From NCBI RefSeq assembly GCF_963675165.1, contig NC_087388.1:4841047-4905046 (forward strand): a stretch of DNA of 64,000 bases, written 5' to 3'. A program made the translations under genes and the position numbers. Shown piece by piece: positions 47,637 to 61,003 of this stretch. The notes under the pieces are model-generated. The model searched no databases, was not told the origin of the DNA, and saw only the letters and a list, made by a program, of their open reading frames with translations. The stretch's first letter is position 1. Every line of letters begins with the position of its first letter. Origin of the DNA: Halichondria panicea. Its lineage: Eukaryota; Porifera; Demospongiae; Suberitida; Halichondriidae.

Positions 47637-50600
47637 ATGGCCAATGTGAGCTGTCAGCCTGCTGTCAATGCTGATGAGGAGGACCATGTAAGTGGCCATG
47701 CACATTGATTTAGTCAATATAATAAACTTCAGCACTCAAATTAAATAATCAGTCTTGCAGCTATAATTATAATATCTACTGAGATATGCATGGAGTGATT
47801 AATTAATATAATACCCGATTTTATAGATTTCTGAATCTGAAGTTGGCCCACAGCTCGATGTACCAGATCTACAACTGGAGAGTACTGAAAATCCAGATGC
47901 CCTAACAACTGTGAGCTACAGGGAATATGATAATTCACAGTATTATATTGATATCCGCAGACTGAGATAATTATAGTCCTAAGTCATTATTATAATTATA
48001 CCGGATTTTATAGAATCTGATTTCTGAATCTGAAGCTGGCCCACAGCTCGATGTACCAGATCTACAACTGGAGAGTACTGATGGCCTAATAACTGTGAGC
48101 TACATACACGTATAATATATACATGCATGCACATGCATGCATCATTGTATATGCAATTATAATTAGAGTACCTATACAGTACACATGCATATATACATGT
48201 ACACGTCACTACAATTCAGATATAATTATACAGGCTGTATGATGAAGTAATGTAATAATAATTATAGGAAACAAGGTTTGGAAAGAAGAGACCTGATTGT
48301 ATATCTTCTCTTCCCGAGAACGTTTATAAGACTTTGATGTCTTTAATTGACGGGACATACATACCAATGAAGGAGAGAAATAGTATAGCCAAGAAAGCTT
48401 ACTATTATCTGTATACATATACCGAAAACATCTAGGTATAACTACAGTAGAGAATCCTCTCACATCTATCTCCGAAAAAAGGATCATTTCCACTAACAAA
48501 AAGTAATCGTGCTAAAGAATCAAGAGAAGTCTGATTGCATTAAGTTCTTTTTCGACCGCTCAAAAGGGGATGGCGCACGAAAGCTCAGAAAGAGAATTGC
48601 AAATGTTTTTGCAAGGTGACTGAAAGAGACATTCAAGACTACATAAACAATTGTTTAAGTAATCAGGCCGCCAAAGCTAAATTTGAGAACAAAGCTCCTC
48701 TCAAACCAGTTACATCTTTGACAGTATGCATGGGAGAGAGTTTAAATCGATTTGATGAGCATGATAGATGCACCGATCACCGTTGATGGCAAGGAGTACC
48801 AGTGGATTTATCATGTATCGATGTGTGCTCACGTTATTTGTTACTTCGCCTATGCACTGTATTCTAAAGACACCGCTGTTGTGTCCGAGCAGTTACTCCA
48901 TATTTTCTTTGACTTTGGCACGCCGTCTGTCATTCAGAGTGATAGGGGTTCCGAGTTTATGGGGGCAGTAGAAAGGGTGGCTAAACTTCTACAAGTGAAG
49001 ATGGTGCATAGTAGTGTGCGACACCCTCAGTCTCAGGGGAAGGTATTATATTAATACAGTATAATTATACACATTATGCATCTGCATGCATGCATGCACT
49101 TGTATTATTATACATCCTTTTTTGAGAGATGCATATATATAATTCGGTTCTTCTTCTGACTCAGTATGATTGTAATATTATATTATTGGCTTTTATGCAC
49201 ATGCACAGGATGAAAGATCACATCGCACCCTTCGAGACAAAATGAAATTTGATTTGCTCAAAATGAGGACGGAGTGCAGTGAGGAAGTTAAATACAACTG
49301 GGTGGAGTATCTCCCTGTCTACCAGATAATCTACAACACTGGTTTTCACAAGTCCATAGGTCTGTCCATGCATAAAAATCATAATAGACAAGATGCTCAT
49401 AGAGCATTCACCCCGTGCACTGTTTTAACGTAAATTTCGTGGGCCCGGGTAAAAAATTCGTTTAACTGTAAAACGGTGATTTTCGTGAGTATAATTAACT
49501 TCATTGCATGTGTTACGGTAAGCCACGCCTATGTTTCGTGTGAACATTTTTCGTGTAAGCCAGCTTGCATTGCCCACGAAAATAACAAATATTTTACCCC
49601 ACCTGCTATATATATACTGTATACTGCAATATGATTAGTTAGAGGTCAGGGAGTGTTATATCCAACTTATGTACTTACTTAGACAATCATGTAATTCTCA
49701 CTAGACAAACTTAGACAATCATGTAGCAAAGATTAGATAAGAACATTAGTCTAGACTCATGATTGCTATGATCTAAAATGCTTATATAGACACTGTTTAT
49801 AGGAAGTTTCCACATGGTTTAGTAGTCCTCAGGGCTAGTAGAACCCTCACTACGGTTGGGATAGTACAACCAGCCCTTTGGGCTTCTAGAACTTCCTGTA
49901 GCAAACTATAATTGGGGAATGATCATGAATTGTGAACGATCGTGAAACTATAAAGCAACGATTGTCACCTTCGAAGATTGCCTATACAAGTTTCAACTAT
50001 ATATAACTAACCTGCATGCAAATACAGCGACTGTGTCATATACCAATCCTCCATGCATGAAAGAGTCTATATAGGCTCATTTTGTGTCCATGCACATGCA
50101 TGCACCACACACCTATACACACACCAATTAATCACCTACCTATACCCCTGCATGCTGTGTGCTGCGCACGCCCGAACGGGGTAATTATTGTACAGTATTT
50201 ATACATGCACTCAAGCATGCATAATTATAATATATATATGAATTTTTATCAGGTACTTTGCCATTTGAGGTATTTTTTGGGAGAATTCCTCGTTATAACT
50301 TAAATCCATGCAACGTAGCTGATACTGCACCATCTATGTCACACAGCTGAGCACAGATTCTGATTGTGATGGTGACTTTGAGACAGAAGTAAGTCTATAT
50401 AATTATGTTCTCAACATTATGAGATACCATGCAACAAAGTATATATTACAGATATCAGTTATAAAATTATACTGCTTTCTGCTATGAACTGCAGGCTGAT
50501 GACAACGCTCATAATGTTACAGTTTCTGATGCAGCTGTAAAAGAGCATTTGGCAGTTGTAAAGGAAATTCGAAAAGAAGCAGCACTGAAATCCCAAAAGA

Positions 50601-50692
50601 TGGATGAGCAGATGGTGAAGAAGAAGCTCAGCAAGAACCCACCTTCTACTTATAATATTGGTGATTGTGTTTTTCTTGGTATCAAAATGTAG
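47637..50692 (+). pseudogene. Intron-bearing integrase-domain gene (KRBA2-like), decayed
   Basis: Segments with GT-AG junctions: 47637-47687 (ATG; ends ADEEDH), 47827-47910, 48014-48094, 48268 to about 49042 (degenerate), 49209-49359, 50253-50388, 50495-50692. The integrase core shows IDLMSMIDAP, FFDFGTPSVIQSDRGSEF, HSSVRHPQSQGK and, in the next exon, DERSHRTLRDKM, so remnants of the D, D and E catalytic positions are visible. A later LPFEVFFGR and a coiled, lysine-rich end follow. Breaks: a stop in exon 4 (TAG near 48433), a TAA just before IDLM (about 48748), compensating frameshifts between 48810 and 48860, another near 50345. Exons 2 and 3 are a tandem duplication. Splice phases across the integrase exons still fit. 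No flanking LTRs were recognised. Confidence 0.75.
49787..49902. repeat. Hairpin repeat, relative of 8588-8710
   Basis: Shares actgtttaggaag-like ends (here with small changes), agaagccc/gggcttct arms and the aaccctcactac loop word with the copy at 8588. It lies in the long intron of the integrase pseudogene; a decayed family A MITE (about 49430-49615) precedes it. Confidence 0.55.
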
Positions 50693-51498
50693 CCCATTTA
50701 TCTGTAAACTTACTACAGAAATTTGAAAGCTATAGCTATTAATTTTTCAGAAGTTATTACTCTAACCAAAAGTGTACCTGAAAACCAGTAAATCATGAAA
50801 AGTAAAACACTGTGAACATATGTAAGACCCATAAAGGGATGGTCAGGATACCTAAACCATTGAACAATTATGTGATGAAGTTTAGGACCTTAGCTGTACA
50901 AGATTACTGTTTTTTTACTCTAACCGATTACCCACTATAACAATTTGCTGTTTTGATCACCACAAACCCACCACCTTATGTTTCCATGGAAATATTTTTG
51001 AGTATGTTGTAGCTTGGCCATTTACCTACACATTGGTATCAACACCATTTCTTAGAAATGTTCCAATCGAAATATATTTACATTTAAGTACAGCTACTCA
51101 GGAATTTGTGGTAATCTGCTCTCTAAGCTGGATGCACTGTACTTGTGTGTGTGCATGACTATGTTTGTGTGCAACATTCACGCATTTAATTTATTCTAAG
51201 AATTTAGATACACCCCTATTGAAGGAATAAACACCATCATGCACATGTTGCAGAGATATGCACAGGTTTCCAATATAGCATGCACAACTTCTCAATATTA
51301 TCGCTATAATAGTTATGATTGTAACAGAAAGTAGGTCTAAACTCGAGTTCTTCAAGTTAGCAAGGAACTACATCATACATGCAGGCAATCAAAGCGACCA
51401 ATAAATTTTAATTGCATGCCGCATCAAACATTTTAAGAAGACTATATATATATGGTTAGCCCATCTGATTTTTCAATCCATACCCCTCTCCCCCTCAG
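50693..51498. other. Spacer before the G-alpha remnant
   Basis: No gene is seen. The amino-terminal exons of a G-alpha protein (the P-loop exon in particular) would be expected here or to the left and were not found. Part of the sequence near 51035-51070 (accatttcttagaaatgttcc) matches 17490-17520. Confidence 0.5.
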
Positions 51499-52071
51499 CT
51501 ATCTAAGGTCGTTGGACCGCCTGGGTCATCCCACCTACATCTCGTCCGAGCAGGATGTGCTCAGAACAAGAGTCAAAACCACTGGTATTGTGGAGACTTT
51601 CTTCGGCCACAGAATTCTCAACTTTATGTGAGTGGATTGGTATAGATTATGTGATGGGGGTGATTAAATATTGGGCCTGTGCAATGTCTTGATTTATATC
51701 AAGGTGGCCATGCAGATTTGAGTTGATTACTATTTCTATATAATTATGTGCTTGCATTTGTTGAGTTGGAACGTGGTTAAGTTGAACTAAGGGCGTATAT
51801 AACTGCCCATGCATGCACTTGTTCACATCTGTATACTGGATACTATTTTTACAGCATCTGATATGAAGTATGCTGAGTGCATAATTATGGTATATAGTGA
51901 GTTGCACATTCCAGTAAACATAATAAGGAGTTCATTAACCCGAGGTGTGCGGGCGGACACGGGATATGTTTGTATTCTGAGTCTGTTCACCTGGATGCCA
52001 TAGCACTGCGTTTGTAGCATGGATAGCCTTAGCATGCCTTTAGTGCCATGCCTATTCCAATAGGAAGTCTA

Positions 52072-52272
52072 TAGCCTCCTTCCAGAGGAGGTCCGACAGG
52101 CGCAGTGCAGCTCAAGTAATTAGCCTCTGATTACTCTCAGCAAAAACATACGACGTGGGCGGTGCGTGGGCAGATAATTATTGTTAATTGCCTGAGCTGC
52201 ACCGCGCCTGTCGTACCTCCTCTGGCCTCCTTCACAAGGCCTCATCTTCAGTGCGGCCTGGAATCGAAGCTA
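52072..52272. mobile_element. TAGCC hairpin-family element, 201 bp, with a nested hairpin
   Basis: Starts TAGCCTCCTTCCAGAGG and ends GGCCTGGAATCGAAGCTA. ggaagtcta before and ggaagtcca after (52063-52071, 52273-52281) make a 9-bp duplication with one mismatch. Inside, cagaggaggtccgacaggcg and its complement (to about 52226) form a second inverted repeat. Confidence 0.65.
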
Positions 52273-55200
52273 GGAAGTCCACTGCATGCTTTATCCACTG
52301 CCTGTCTGGCCTGGGCCAGGTAACTTCCATGTTTCAGCAGTTATTTTATAGATATACAGTCTAGTCATTGTAAAAAGTTGCATATACCATTATATATGGC
52401 ATTACAAAAACTGATAAACAAAATATTAAAATAGCTATCTAATCCAACATTTTAGTACTGGGATATTATCGTACGCGTCCTATAGACTGGACATAAAAGA
52501 TGTTTCCGCCGGCATTACCCCTTACACAAGTAAAAGTGGAGAGAGCAGAGAGAGTCAGTCCAGTTAACGTTGTGTCTAGAAATGGAGAGAGGCCGCGCCG
52601 GTGATGTGTACGAGAAGAGATCAGTGTCTTGCTTCTTTATATATAGTATATGTTTCCTCAAAAGTATGTCTTGGCTTCTGAGGCATATTGCTATAGGAGA
52701 AACATCTATGAAAAGTGCTATTAAAAAACAGGTACACATGTACACATTATATAATATTACACAAAAATGCCAAATTTCTACACATTGCCAGGATCACGTA
52801 CAGTTTAGCAAAAAACAATACATGTTGGTTTAGCACATAATTATCATTCCTTAGCACTTTTACACAATTTAACTTTACCTGCACATTTTGTTTATCAGCT
52901 AGCTAGAGGGGGGACAAAAGTAATTAGCAGTAGTATTCAAGACCAATAGATACAAGATAATGGGTATTATTTTTTCAGGCACAAATGTAAATGACAAAGC
53001 CTTTAGCTTTGGTTTATGCTTGGATATAGAGCAACAACTCACACACATTTCAAAGCTTACCTCTGAAGTCTCCAGTCACAGTAGGCCCTACTGTAGGGAC
53101 AAAAAGGTAAATATACCTTGAAGGTGACAGCTGAGACACTGCATGTAGACAAAGCCATACTGTCGTTTTTTGATACACACTACTTCAGTATACTAAGAAA
53201 GCTTCATAGACACTCAGAAAGATGCATATGGTATAATTATATACTGAGGAAACTTGGAAACATAAAAGGGAGGTATTTCCCGGGCATTTCGCGGACACAA
53301 TTTAGAGGCGAGGTGCGGATGTTTATTGAGGGTAGAGATAATTATAGTGTGTGTATATAAAAGCTCGCTTTATGTTATGTAGCTTTGGCATCTCCACCGA
53401 GGCATTAGCACCCGCGGTGCTTTCATTGTATAAAGATTCCTTCGGTTGAAAATACAGTATATATAAATTATCATAGCCAACATTAAAGCCTCAATTTGAG
53501 GCCGCGTGGGCATATATTTGAGTGAAATCGCTCTTCACAATTATATGCCCACTCTCCTATTAGGCCTAAATTTCTTGCATGTATTTTCACAAGGGTAATG
53601 GCTTTGAGGGTGTGACGGCCATTGTGTTCTGTGTGTCTCTGAGTGCATACGACCTCATGCTGGCCGAGGATAAAGAAATGGTGCGTGATATACGTAGTGT
53701 GTATAATATTGTTGACCTCATGCACTAAAAGCTATAAAGATTGATCACACTACTTACTGTATTGTATACTGTACATGCTGGCATACACAACATTTGTTGT
53801 ATGTTGTATACATACTATAATTAACCCGAGGCGCGCCGCGGCGCCACAGGTTAACGGCCGGTTATAGTAGTCGGTCAGTCTGTCTGTCTGTCTGTCTGTG
53901 TATTCTGAGTCTACTCACCTGGATGCGATAGCACTGTGTTTGTGCCATGGATAGCCTCAACACAACAAGGTAGTAGTTTTAAATTTGACAGATTTTGATG
54001 TTAAAGCTTCGTTGTCGAATAAAAGCGAGCAAAAGCTAAAAATCTTGGGCAGCTAGCTAACTACACACGGCCTTTATTCGAGGCACCCTACGTATTTACA
54101 GCTGAAGTGATCCTGTACCAGGAACACTGGAAAAGGGACCCTAAAATAGAAAGCTATAATTGTGTCTGACTTGCTGTCTCTGTAGCAGACTGCTACACTA
54201 CAGGAGCCATACTTCTCTGAGACTCCAAGCTTCTTTGCTGTGATCCACAGTGCATAAGACTTATGTACCACTAAAACTCAGCATCTGTTTTATTGCTCCT
54301 GGGTTACTGTGCATGCTAGACGTACAGCTCAGTCATACATCACTACATGTAGACTGCATGCACTGCATTTATATATGGTTTCTTAATCATGCCACCAGCC
54401 AGCCGAGGGTTTGCACTTTAGTGCTCTAGTTATGTCAGCAGATACTTAATTATGAACAAAATTAATGGTGCTAATAATGATTAAAATTACCAAGAGATGC
54501 CTTTATTGTTTATTGACCTCATACACTAAAGATTGATCACACTACTGTATTGTACTGTATACATGCAGGTACACACAAAATGTGTTGTATCTCTACCATG
54601 TCAGCATGCATGCAGTTACTGTCCTGAACCATCAGGATACTTGTGTTGTACAATGCTTACCCTCCTCTCCTCCTGCCCCGTTTACAGAACCGTATGACTG
54701 AGAGTATTAAACTGTTTGACTCAATCTGCAACAACCACTAGTTTGAAGAGATATCCATTATTCTCTTCCATGAACAAGAAGGATCTATTTGCTGAGAAGA
54801 TAGTCAGGCCTTCCCTGAATATACACTGGTGAGTGCATAGGTGTGTGATTCTATGAGGGTATGTGTGTGCATGCTCTGTCTTGCTGTGTTAGTAACTCCT
54901 TATTTGGTAGCTTTATCACTCAGTGAAGTCACTCTTCAAGAGTTTTGTGTTTAGAAGCCTTGTATTTTGAAAATAGAGAAGGCCACACAGAGAAAAAAGA
55001 CGTGCTGATTTAGCACAGAAAACCGTGCTAAACGAATGTCTCCAGTTTTAGCACGTTTGCACATGTGCTAAACAACCTGATGTGCTAAACTGGCACATGT
55101 GCTGAATTCTATGTGCTGAAACAGTTGTGTTGATTGTATTGTGCTAAATTAAAAAAAAATTTTTCAAACATTAGAAACAACAATACATCAATACAGTATT

Positions 55201-55429
55201 AAAATTGTGTTAAACAAACGATGAGGATATAAAAGTGAAAGGTTTTTTTAAACATAGTTAGTTAAACATAGCAAGTCTGCACTCAGTTCATTGCAATTGT
55301 AAGATACTGCCTTTGACTTCTCAGCATCACCTGCATGCGTGAAGTAGAAAAATATGTCACATAAACCCAGTAGAATTATAACCAAGTATAAGAATAATTA
55401 AAGTGCGCATAGATTAGGTACGTACATAA

Positions 55430-56413
55430 CATCAGTCATAGCATGAACAAAGTACGGTTGTTCCACCCCCCCTCTCCACTGATAGCATTCACTAGTCTGT
55501 TGACAGGAGGTGGGGTTATTCACAGCATTGCAATGTTACTATGGGGCGAAATAAGACATCACTAACGTAAGCTTTGTTGTTTAGCCCTTACAACGAGTAT
55601 TGTCGGTGGAAGACAATTTCTCAATCTGCTCTCTATACGAGATAATTGATGGGCCAGAATATTGATGCTGCTCTATAATAGCACAACAAGAACTCATTTG
55701 CATTATTATAGTCTCGCAAACTTAATTGTGCGTAAAAACTACTATAATGAGAGTTCATTAGGAAGAGTATGCAACTCCCACTAACCGTAGGAAGCATTCT
55801 GTCTAACTTACATCACAACCACATGCTGTTGTATAAACTGTAAAATCTTAAAATTAATCTGCATGAATGGATGAATAACGTTAGTGATGATTACCATTAA
55901 TTTTATTCATTGCTTTTCCTTATCAGCATTGTTATTGTTATTGTTGTATCTCAAGTGACTGTGGTTACATGCAATAGTGAGTTTGCCTCCTGTGTACAGT
56001 CTATTGGAGTAGCGTACTCTTCCTCTTGGTCCTAGTGTTATATGAATCTTTCTGTAGCTACAATTCTTTGCTTTTGGCTCATGTACTTTTTTATGCACTC
56101 GGCATTTGTCATGGATCACAGCAAAGGCTTTTCTTATTTCGCCCCATAATAATTATAAGTTTCATTGCAATGCTGGGAATAACCCCACCTCCTGTCAACA
56201 GACTAGTGAATGCTATCAGTGGAGAGGGGGGTGGAACAACCTTACTTTGTTCATGCTATGAATGGATGAATAAACGTTAGTGATGTCTTATTTCGCCCCA
56301 TAATAACATTGCAATGCTGTGAATAGCCCCACCTCCTGTCAACAGACTAGTGAATGCTATCAGTGGAGAGGGGGGTGGAACAACCGTACTTTGTTCATGC
56401 TATGAATGGATGA
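55430..56413. repeat. Inverted and tandem repeat cluster, 140-bp unit in three copies
   Basis: One unit at about 55430-55570 is inverted relative to two direct copies at about 56134-56280 and 56284-56413. All contain caacagactagtgaatgcta and gtggaacaacc (or complement), with nearly identical sequence. A short piece of the same unit end (gaatggatgaata) is at 55865. It could form an extended stem. Confidence 0.8.
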
Positions 56414-58515
56414 ATAAAATACGAAAGTTTAATTAAACTGCGTAATATATATATAATATATATAATAACTATATCAATATAATCATAATAATATATATAA
56501 TATATCAATAGAACTGTTAGCTGAATAGGAACAGCTATACAGCTGCAAGGCCGGCACAATATACTACAGGTGGCAGTATTGACAATCGTTTTGTGCACAA
56601 GGAAATTTGGGATTTCTGTAGCAGCAATTTTTAACTTGCAAAGTGGTAAATATAAAGTCCCCATTCCGTTTACATAGTAAGTGCATAATACACTGATACA
56701 GCGCAAATTAAACACTAAAAAGGACGCTCAAGATAAGAGCTTTTTTCTGTTGTTAAATTTACTTTGGCCACCCATGCAGCTATAGTAATCATGACATTTT
56801 GCAGCTTGCTAGCTTTGCTACATGTAAGTTAGCTATAGCAGTTATGCTAAGTAGTACAGTGAATGGTGCGTTCTATTTCTTGTTAGATCTATGTAGAACT
56901 ATAGGCTAAGCATAAGTTTAGCTGGGTATAACCATAATTATTATAATTATGTTACTAGAGGATTGTCGCTTTGCATTCATAAACACAGCACACCACATTT
57001 GTAAAGTGCAATGGTATATAGCAACGGTACAGTAAAATACGCTTTTAATACAGTATCAAAACGGAAACGCTTTAAACGTACTACGTAAACGGAATGGGAT
57101 AATTTATTATATTGACCGCTATATACGTATATAGGCAGATAACTATACTTGAAAGGGAACTATACTTGAGAGGGGCTTTAAGTCAAAGTATGGTATACTG
57201 TTGCAATTGTTTTTTTGGGCGAAGCCACTATACCATTAAATTAAAACATTGTGGCAATACAGCAGCATAATAATACATACCTCTAATTGTGTCGATACTT
57301 ACAGTGGTCTGGTCATACAAGGGTGTCCAGTATAATGCTCTCTCCAACACGTGTCACTTTCAACATCATCCTGCAATATGTTTTTTCACATCAATTCTTA
57401 CAACAATAATTATAGTACCTTCAAAAAAGTACGACCACCATTTTGAAAGAACTTTAGATGTGAGAGGGAATTAGGGGAAATTTTGCGAATGGCGTGGTTT
57501 CCCTCTGGGCAGTTGGCGTCTCACAACTATAATGTACACGTGAAAAGCAGTAGATCTAGTATGTGCAATAATTATAAATGTACAATGTACAATATAATTA
57601 TATTGACACATAGCATCAAGTATATGTACAGCATATAGCTAAGTACCTAGTCTAGCTACGATACTCGAGGTGACTAGGATTGTCTCTTTGTTTGTTTTTT
57701 TGCAAAACGTATACTTGCAACGTGCAACGGTAAATTGCAACGCTTTTAATACAGTGTAAACGTACTGGCGTACTACATAAACGGAGCTTATATTGACCGC
57801 TTACTGCATCTATACAATAAAAGTGCAACGTACGCTATGACAAGTACAGTCGAAAGCGGCAGTGGTTCTTGGTCAGACATGCATGCAATGAAACTAAGTT
57901 TTATGTGTTAACGAATAGCTATAGCGCTCCGGACATTCACCGGGACCAGAGTAGTCTCACAGTAAAGAAGCCAGAACTCAAGCGTGACTGTATAAGTGCG
58001 CATTTGATGTATCAAGCTTCAAAATGAAACTGTATTTAGCTAGCTTCAATGCATGTGTACAAGGTTTAATTTATACTTCTTAGCTTTTACCCAACTAAGC
58101 TTTTTACCATTTGAAAATCTGTCAAAACAAATCACTTTTTTTGCTGAGGCTATCTATCCTAGCTAGCTGTAAACGCAGTGCCATGGCATCCAAGTGAAAA
58201 TACACACACAAACAAACACACTTACTATACCGTCTTTCTTCTAATTACAGCGCCGCTAAAGATTTTCAGTGGCACACAAATAGAACAAGAAAACCATAAT
58301 TCCAGTTTGGCACTTATAATAATTATTATTTAGAGTGGTGCTTAGCAACGTAGAGTACTATAGTATAGCTGTTTCCACGAGGCTATCAGATCAGTTGTAC
58401 ATGTAGCCTCGAATTAAGGATGCGTTATTTCTAATTATGTAAGCGCTAGCAACTTGGCGCTTAATTGGATAATTTATTTTGTGAATTTTGGCCCTTCAAT
58501 TAGAGTGGCGCTGTA

Positions 58516-59070
58516 ATTATGCCTCGCGGTGCGCATGCGCAAGCGAGGTATACGGTAGTGTGTTTGTGTGTGTGTGTGTGTGTGTAGACTATTTCAGCTG
58601 CTCAAGGAAGTGCAAGTAAGAGTTTCTATAGGCTTCTAGTCATGTTTTCTTGGCTTGCTATTGCAAAATAAAGCTTCGTTCTCGAGTTATGCCTAGTTTT
58701 GCTTACTTGGAATGCCATTGCAGCCTTTTCAGAAGAGTCTGTAGCAAAACTCGTTCACTGAGTGTTGCTACTCTACTTAGTAGTTAGTTCTGCACTAGAA
58801 CGCTAACTATTGATAGCTGCAAGAGTGAGAAGAGAGCTGCGAGGCTCTGCTGACTTGCAGCCATTAATTTTAGACTTGAACTTTAGGCATCAATCGTTTT
58901 TAACAACAATCATGGGTCGATCACTACCCACTACTTGAGTTTCCCTGCAATTGCATGCGCAGCAAAATAATTATCATCAATCAATGTGTGTATAAAAGCT
59001 AGCTATTAGTAGTTTTATGTTATGTAGCTTTGGCACCTCCACCGAGGCATCAGCACCCGCGGTGCTTTCA
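58516..59070 (+). repeat. Dispersed repeat R1, reference copy
   Basis: Runs from tatgcctcgcggtgcgcatg to accgaggcatcagcacccgc-ggtgctttcat. It includes a (TG)n tract (58558-58586). Shorter end fragments occur at 8285-8335, 37440-37600, 40550-40690, 53385-53435. Non-coding. Confidence 0.7.
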
Positions 59071-59212
59071 TGAGAAGAAGTAAATAACTCACTTATTGTG
59101 CTATGAAACTTGGGCAATATAAGCTTCAATTGGTCTCCACTTTGTTGAGCCCCATTCAACCTTTTACTTGCTTGTCCTTCCTGCATAATTATTATATTGT
59201 AGAGTTATTATA

Positions 59213-59423
59213 CAGGGTGTCATACAGGATTTTAAAGTAGAGGGGGGAAATATAAGGCATTCTTTTAAAAAAAGTCAACTGCATGTTATTTCAATACCCT
59301 GGTTAGTATACAGGCTATGGATACTCAGTCATACACCATTACTAATACCTGAATGCAAATCATAGGGGGGGGGGGGGTTGGAGCCAGAGGGGATACTCCC
59401 CCTATGTACTGTATGACACCCTG
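59213..59423. mobile_element. MITE, CAGGGTGTCATACAGG termini, 211 bp
   Basis: cagggtgtcatacaggattt at the left, and ctgtatgacaccctg at the right; the right end is repeated once more at 59446-59464. A relative with gtctgtcatacaggatttt is at about 60724-60890. A run of 14 G at 59367-59380 lies inside. Confidence 0.7.
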
Positions 59424-60081
59424 GTAATTGTACAGATGCTCCCCTGTGTACTGTATGACACCCTGGTACAATAATTATTATACAATAGCTGTGTAATTAG
59501 ATTGTACAGCATTGTTCAGCATGTTGAGGGAAACTTACCTAGTTCCACAGTTTTGTCAAACAGCTCTCAAACCATGTCTAAACTCAATTTCTTTTCTTCT
59601 TTGCAAGAACAGCAAATAAAAAAAAGTCTTTGTTGCTAAGCTGCACATCTGTTGTACTGCATGCCCTTATTTGGTACTGAAAACTGCACACTGTGCTGAA
59701 TTAGCATGTGTACCTGTTTCAGCACACCCATTACATTTAGCACAGTCCATTTAGCACATTAATCGAACATCAAAATTACAAGCCATGAAAAAGCACACCA
59801 ATACAACACGTAGGCTATGCTATATGCCTACAAAACAGCACATGTAGTGTGCTGAATCACTGTTTAGCACACCACGGTGCTAATATAGCACACGCTCAGG
59901 GTCTAAAACAGTACACCTCTTTTCTCTGTGCACTAATTCTGGCATTTAATGAAATTCACAGTCAAAGCTTATCATGTGTGGCTTACTTTAATAGTTGTTA
60001 TCTCCCCCTCTGTGCATGTGTACACATTTCAGTGGTCCAGTGGTTAGATAGTACTCACATGCAGCTGTACCAGCTCAGCTA

Positions 60082-61001
60082 CAGGGTTTTGCAGAATTCT
60101 TGCAACAGGCCTAAACAGACACAGCATTGACTTCCATATATGGAAGTCAACTGCTGACTTATAATAATATTATAGTGTACATGTCCAGGTATATGTATAA
60201 TGAAAGATGTCTTGTGAGCCTAAGAGAGCATCAGCTTATTTATATTCACAAGATTTAATTAAGGTGGTGGATGGTACACCAGGTGGAAATGCAGGGCAAA
60301 TATTGTTGTGAAGTTGGTGTGTGCAGAACTGTTGGTATAGCTGTGTATTGACTGATCATTATCAGTTGCTTTTAGTACCATTTGGAAGTTTTTGCATTCT
60401 TCAAAATAATAACCAGACAGAAAATGGCAAAGCAAAGAAGTGAGAGGAGCATACCTTCAAGACATGCAAATTTTCAATGGTCATCCTGAAATGTTGATGA
60501 GACAGGAGCTGACAGAAGAAATTGCCAAAGGAGATTTGGTTACAATATAAGGCCTATAAAGGGCAAGGCATCTGTCTTCAAGCTTATCAATATCAGCCAA
60601 TACCACTGTTTGGACCAGGAGGGTGTCATTTATCAACTGTTCCGGTATCATTGAAAAGAGCAACAGTTCTTACAAACTTATGAATATAAGCTGATGCTCT
60701 CTGGACATATATGATTATACACATACCAGGGTGTCTGTCATACAGGATTTTGAATTAGAGGGGATTTTGAAGAGTCACCAGAACATTAAAAAAAAAGTAA
60801 ACAGTTATTTCAATACCCTACCGGCTATATGGACACTCAGTCATATGACTGAGTGGATTGGAGCCAGAGGGGAATAATCATATATCCCTGTATGCTGCAC
60901 ATACATGTACATGTACACAAAATAATTATTAGTTGACTTCCATATATGGAAGTCATTGCAATGTCTGTTTAGCCTTGTTGCAAGGATTTTGCAAAACCCT
61001 G
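60082..61001. mobile_element. 920-bp DNA element, CAGGGTTTTGCA termini, TA target
   Basis: cagggttttgcagaattctt and its complement aaggattttgcaaaaccctg are the ends, with TA at 60080-60081 and 61002-61003. The palindrome gacttccatatatggaagtc is near both ends (60131-60150 and 60934-60953). The empty site agctcagctatagggctgtt is present at 61172-61191. No coding capacity; it hosts the MITE near 60724. Confidence 0.85.
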
Positions 61002-61003
61002 TA

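Larger units (their letters stand above)
54986..59930. mobile_element. 4945-bp insertion with CACAGAGAAAA termini, in the G-alpha intron
   Basis: cacagagaaaaaag at the left and cttttctctgtg at the right are inverted. Left of it lies gtattttgaaaatagagaaggcca, right of it cactaattctggcat; the joined sequence exists uninterrupted at 61061-61093, so the junctions are exact, with CA shared (59931-59932). Both ends are followed inward by about 150-250 bp crowded with tttagcaca and its complement. The interior contains an inverted repeat cluster (55430-56413), duplicated subrepeats (56995-57120 and 57700-57810), an R1 copy and a MITE, but no recognised transposase. Confidence 0.85.

Noticed and set aside
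48752-50692. LTR retrotransposon or retrovirus-like provirus
   Set aside because: No LTRs, gag, protease or reverse transcriptase was seen around the integrase, and it is split by GT-AG introns.
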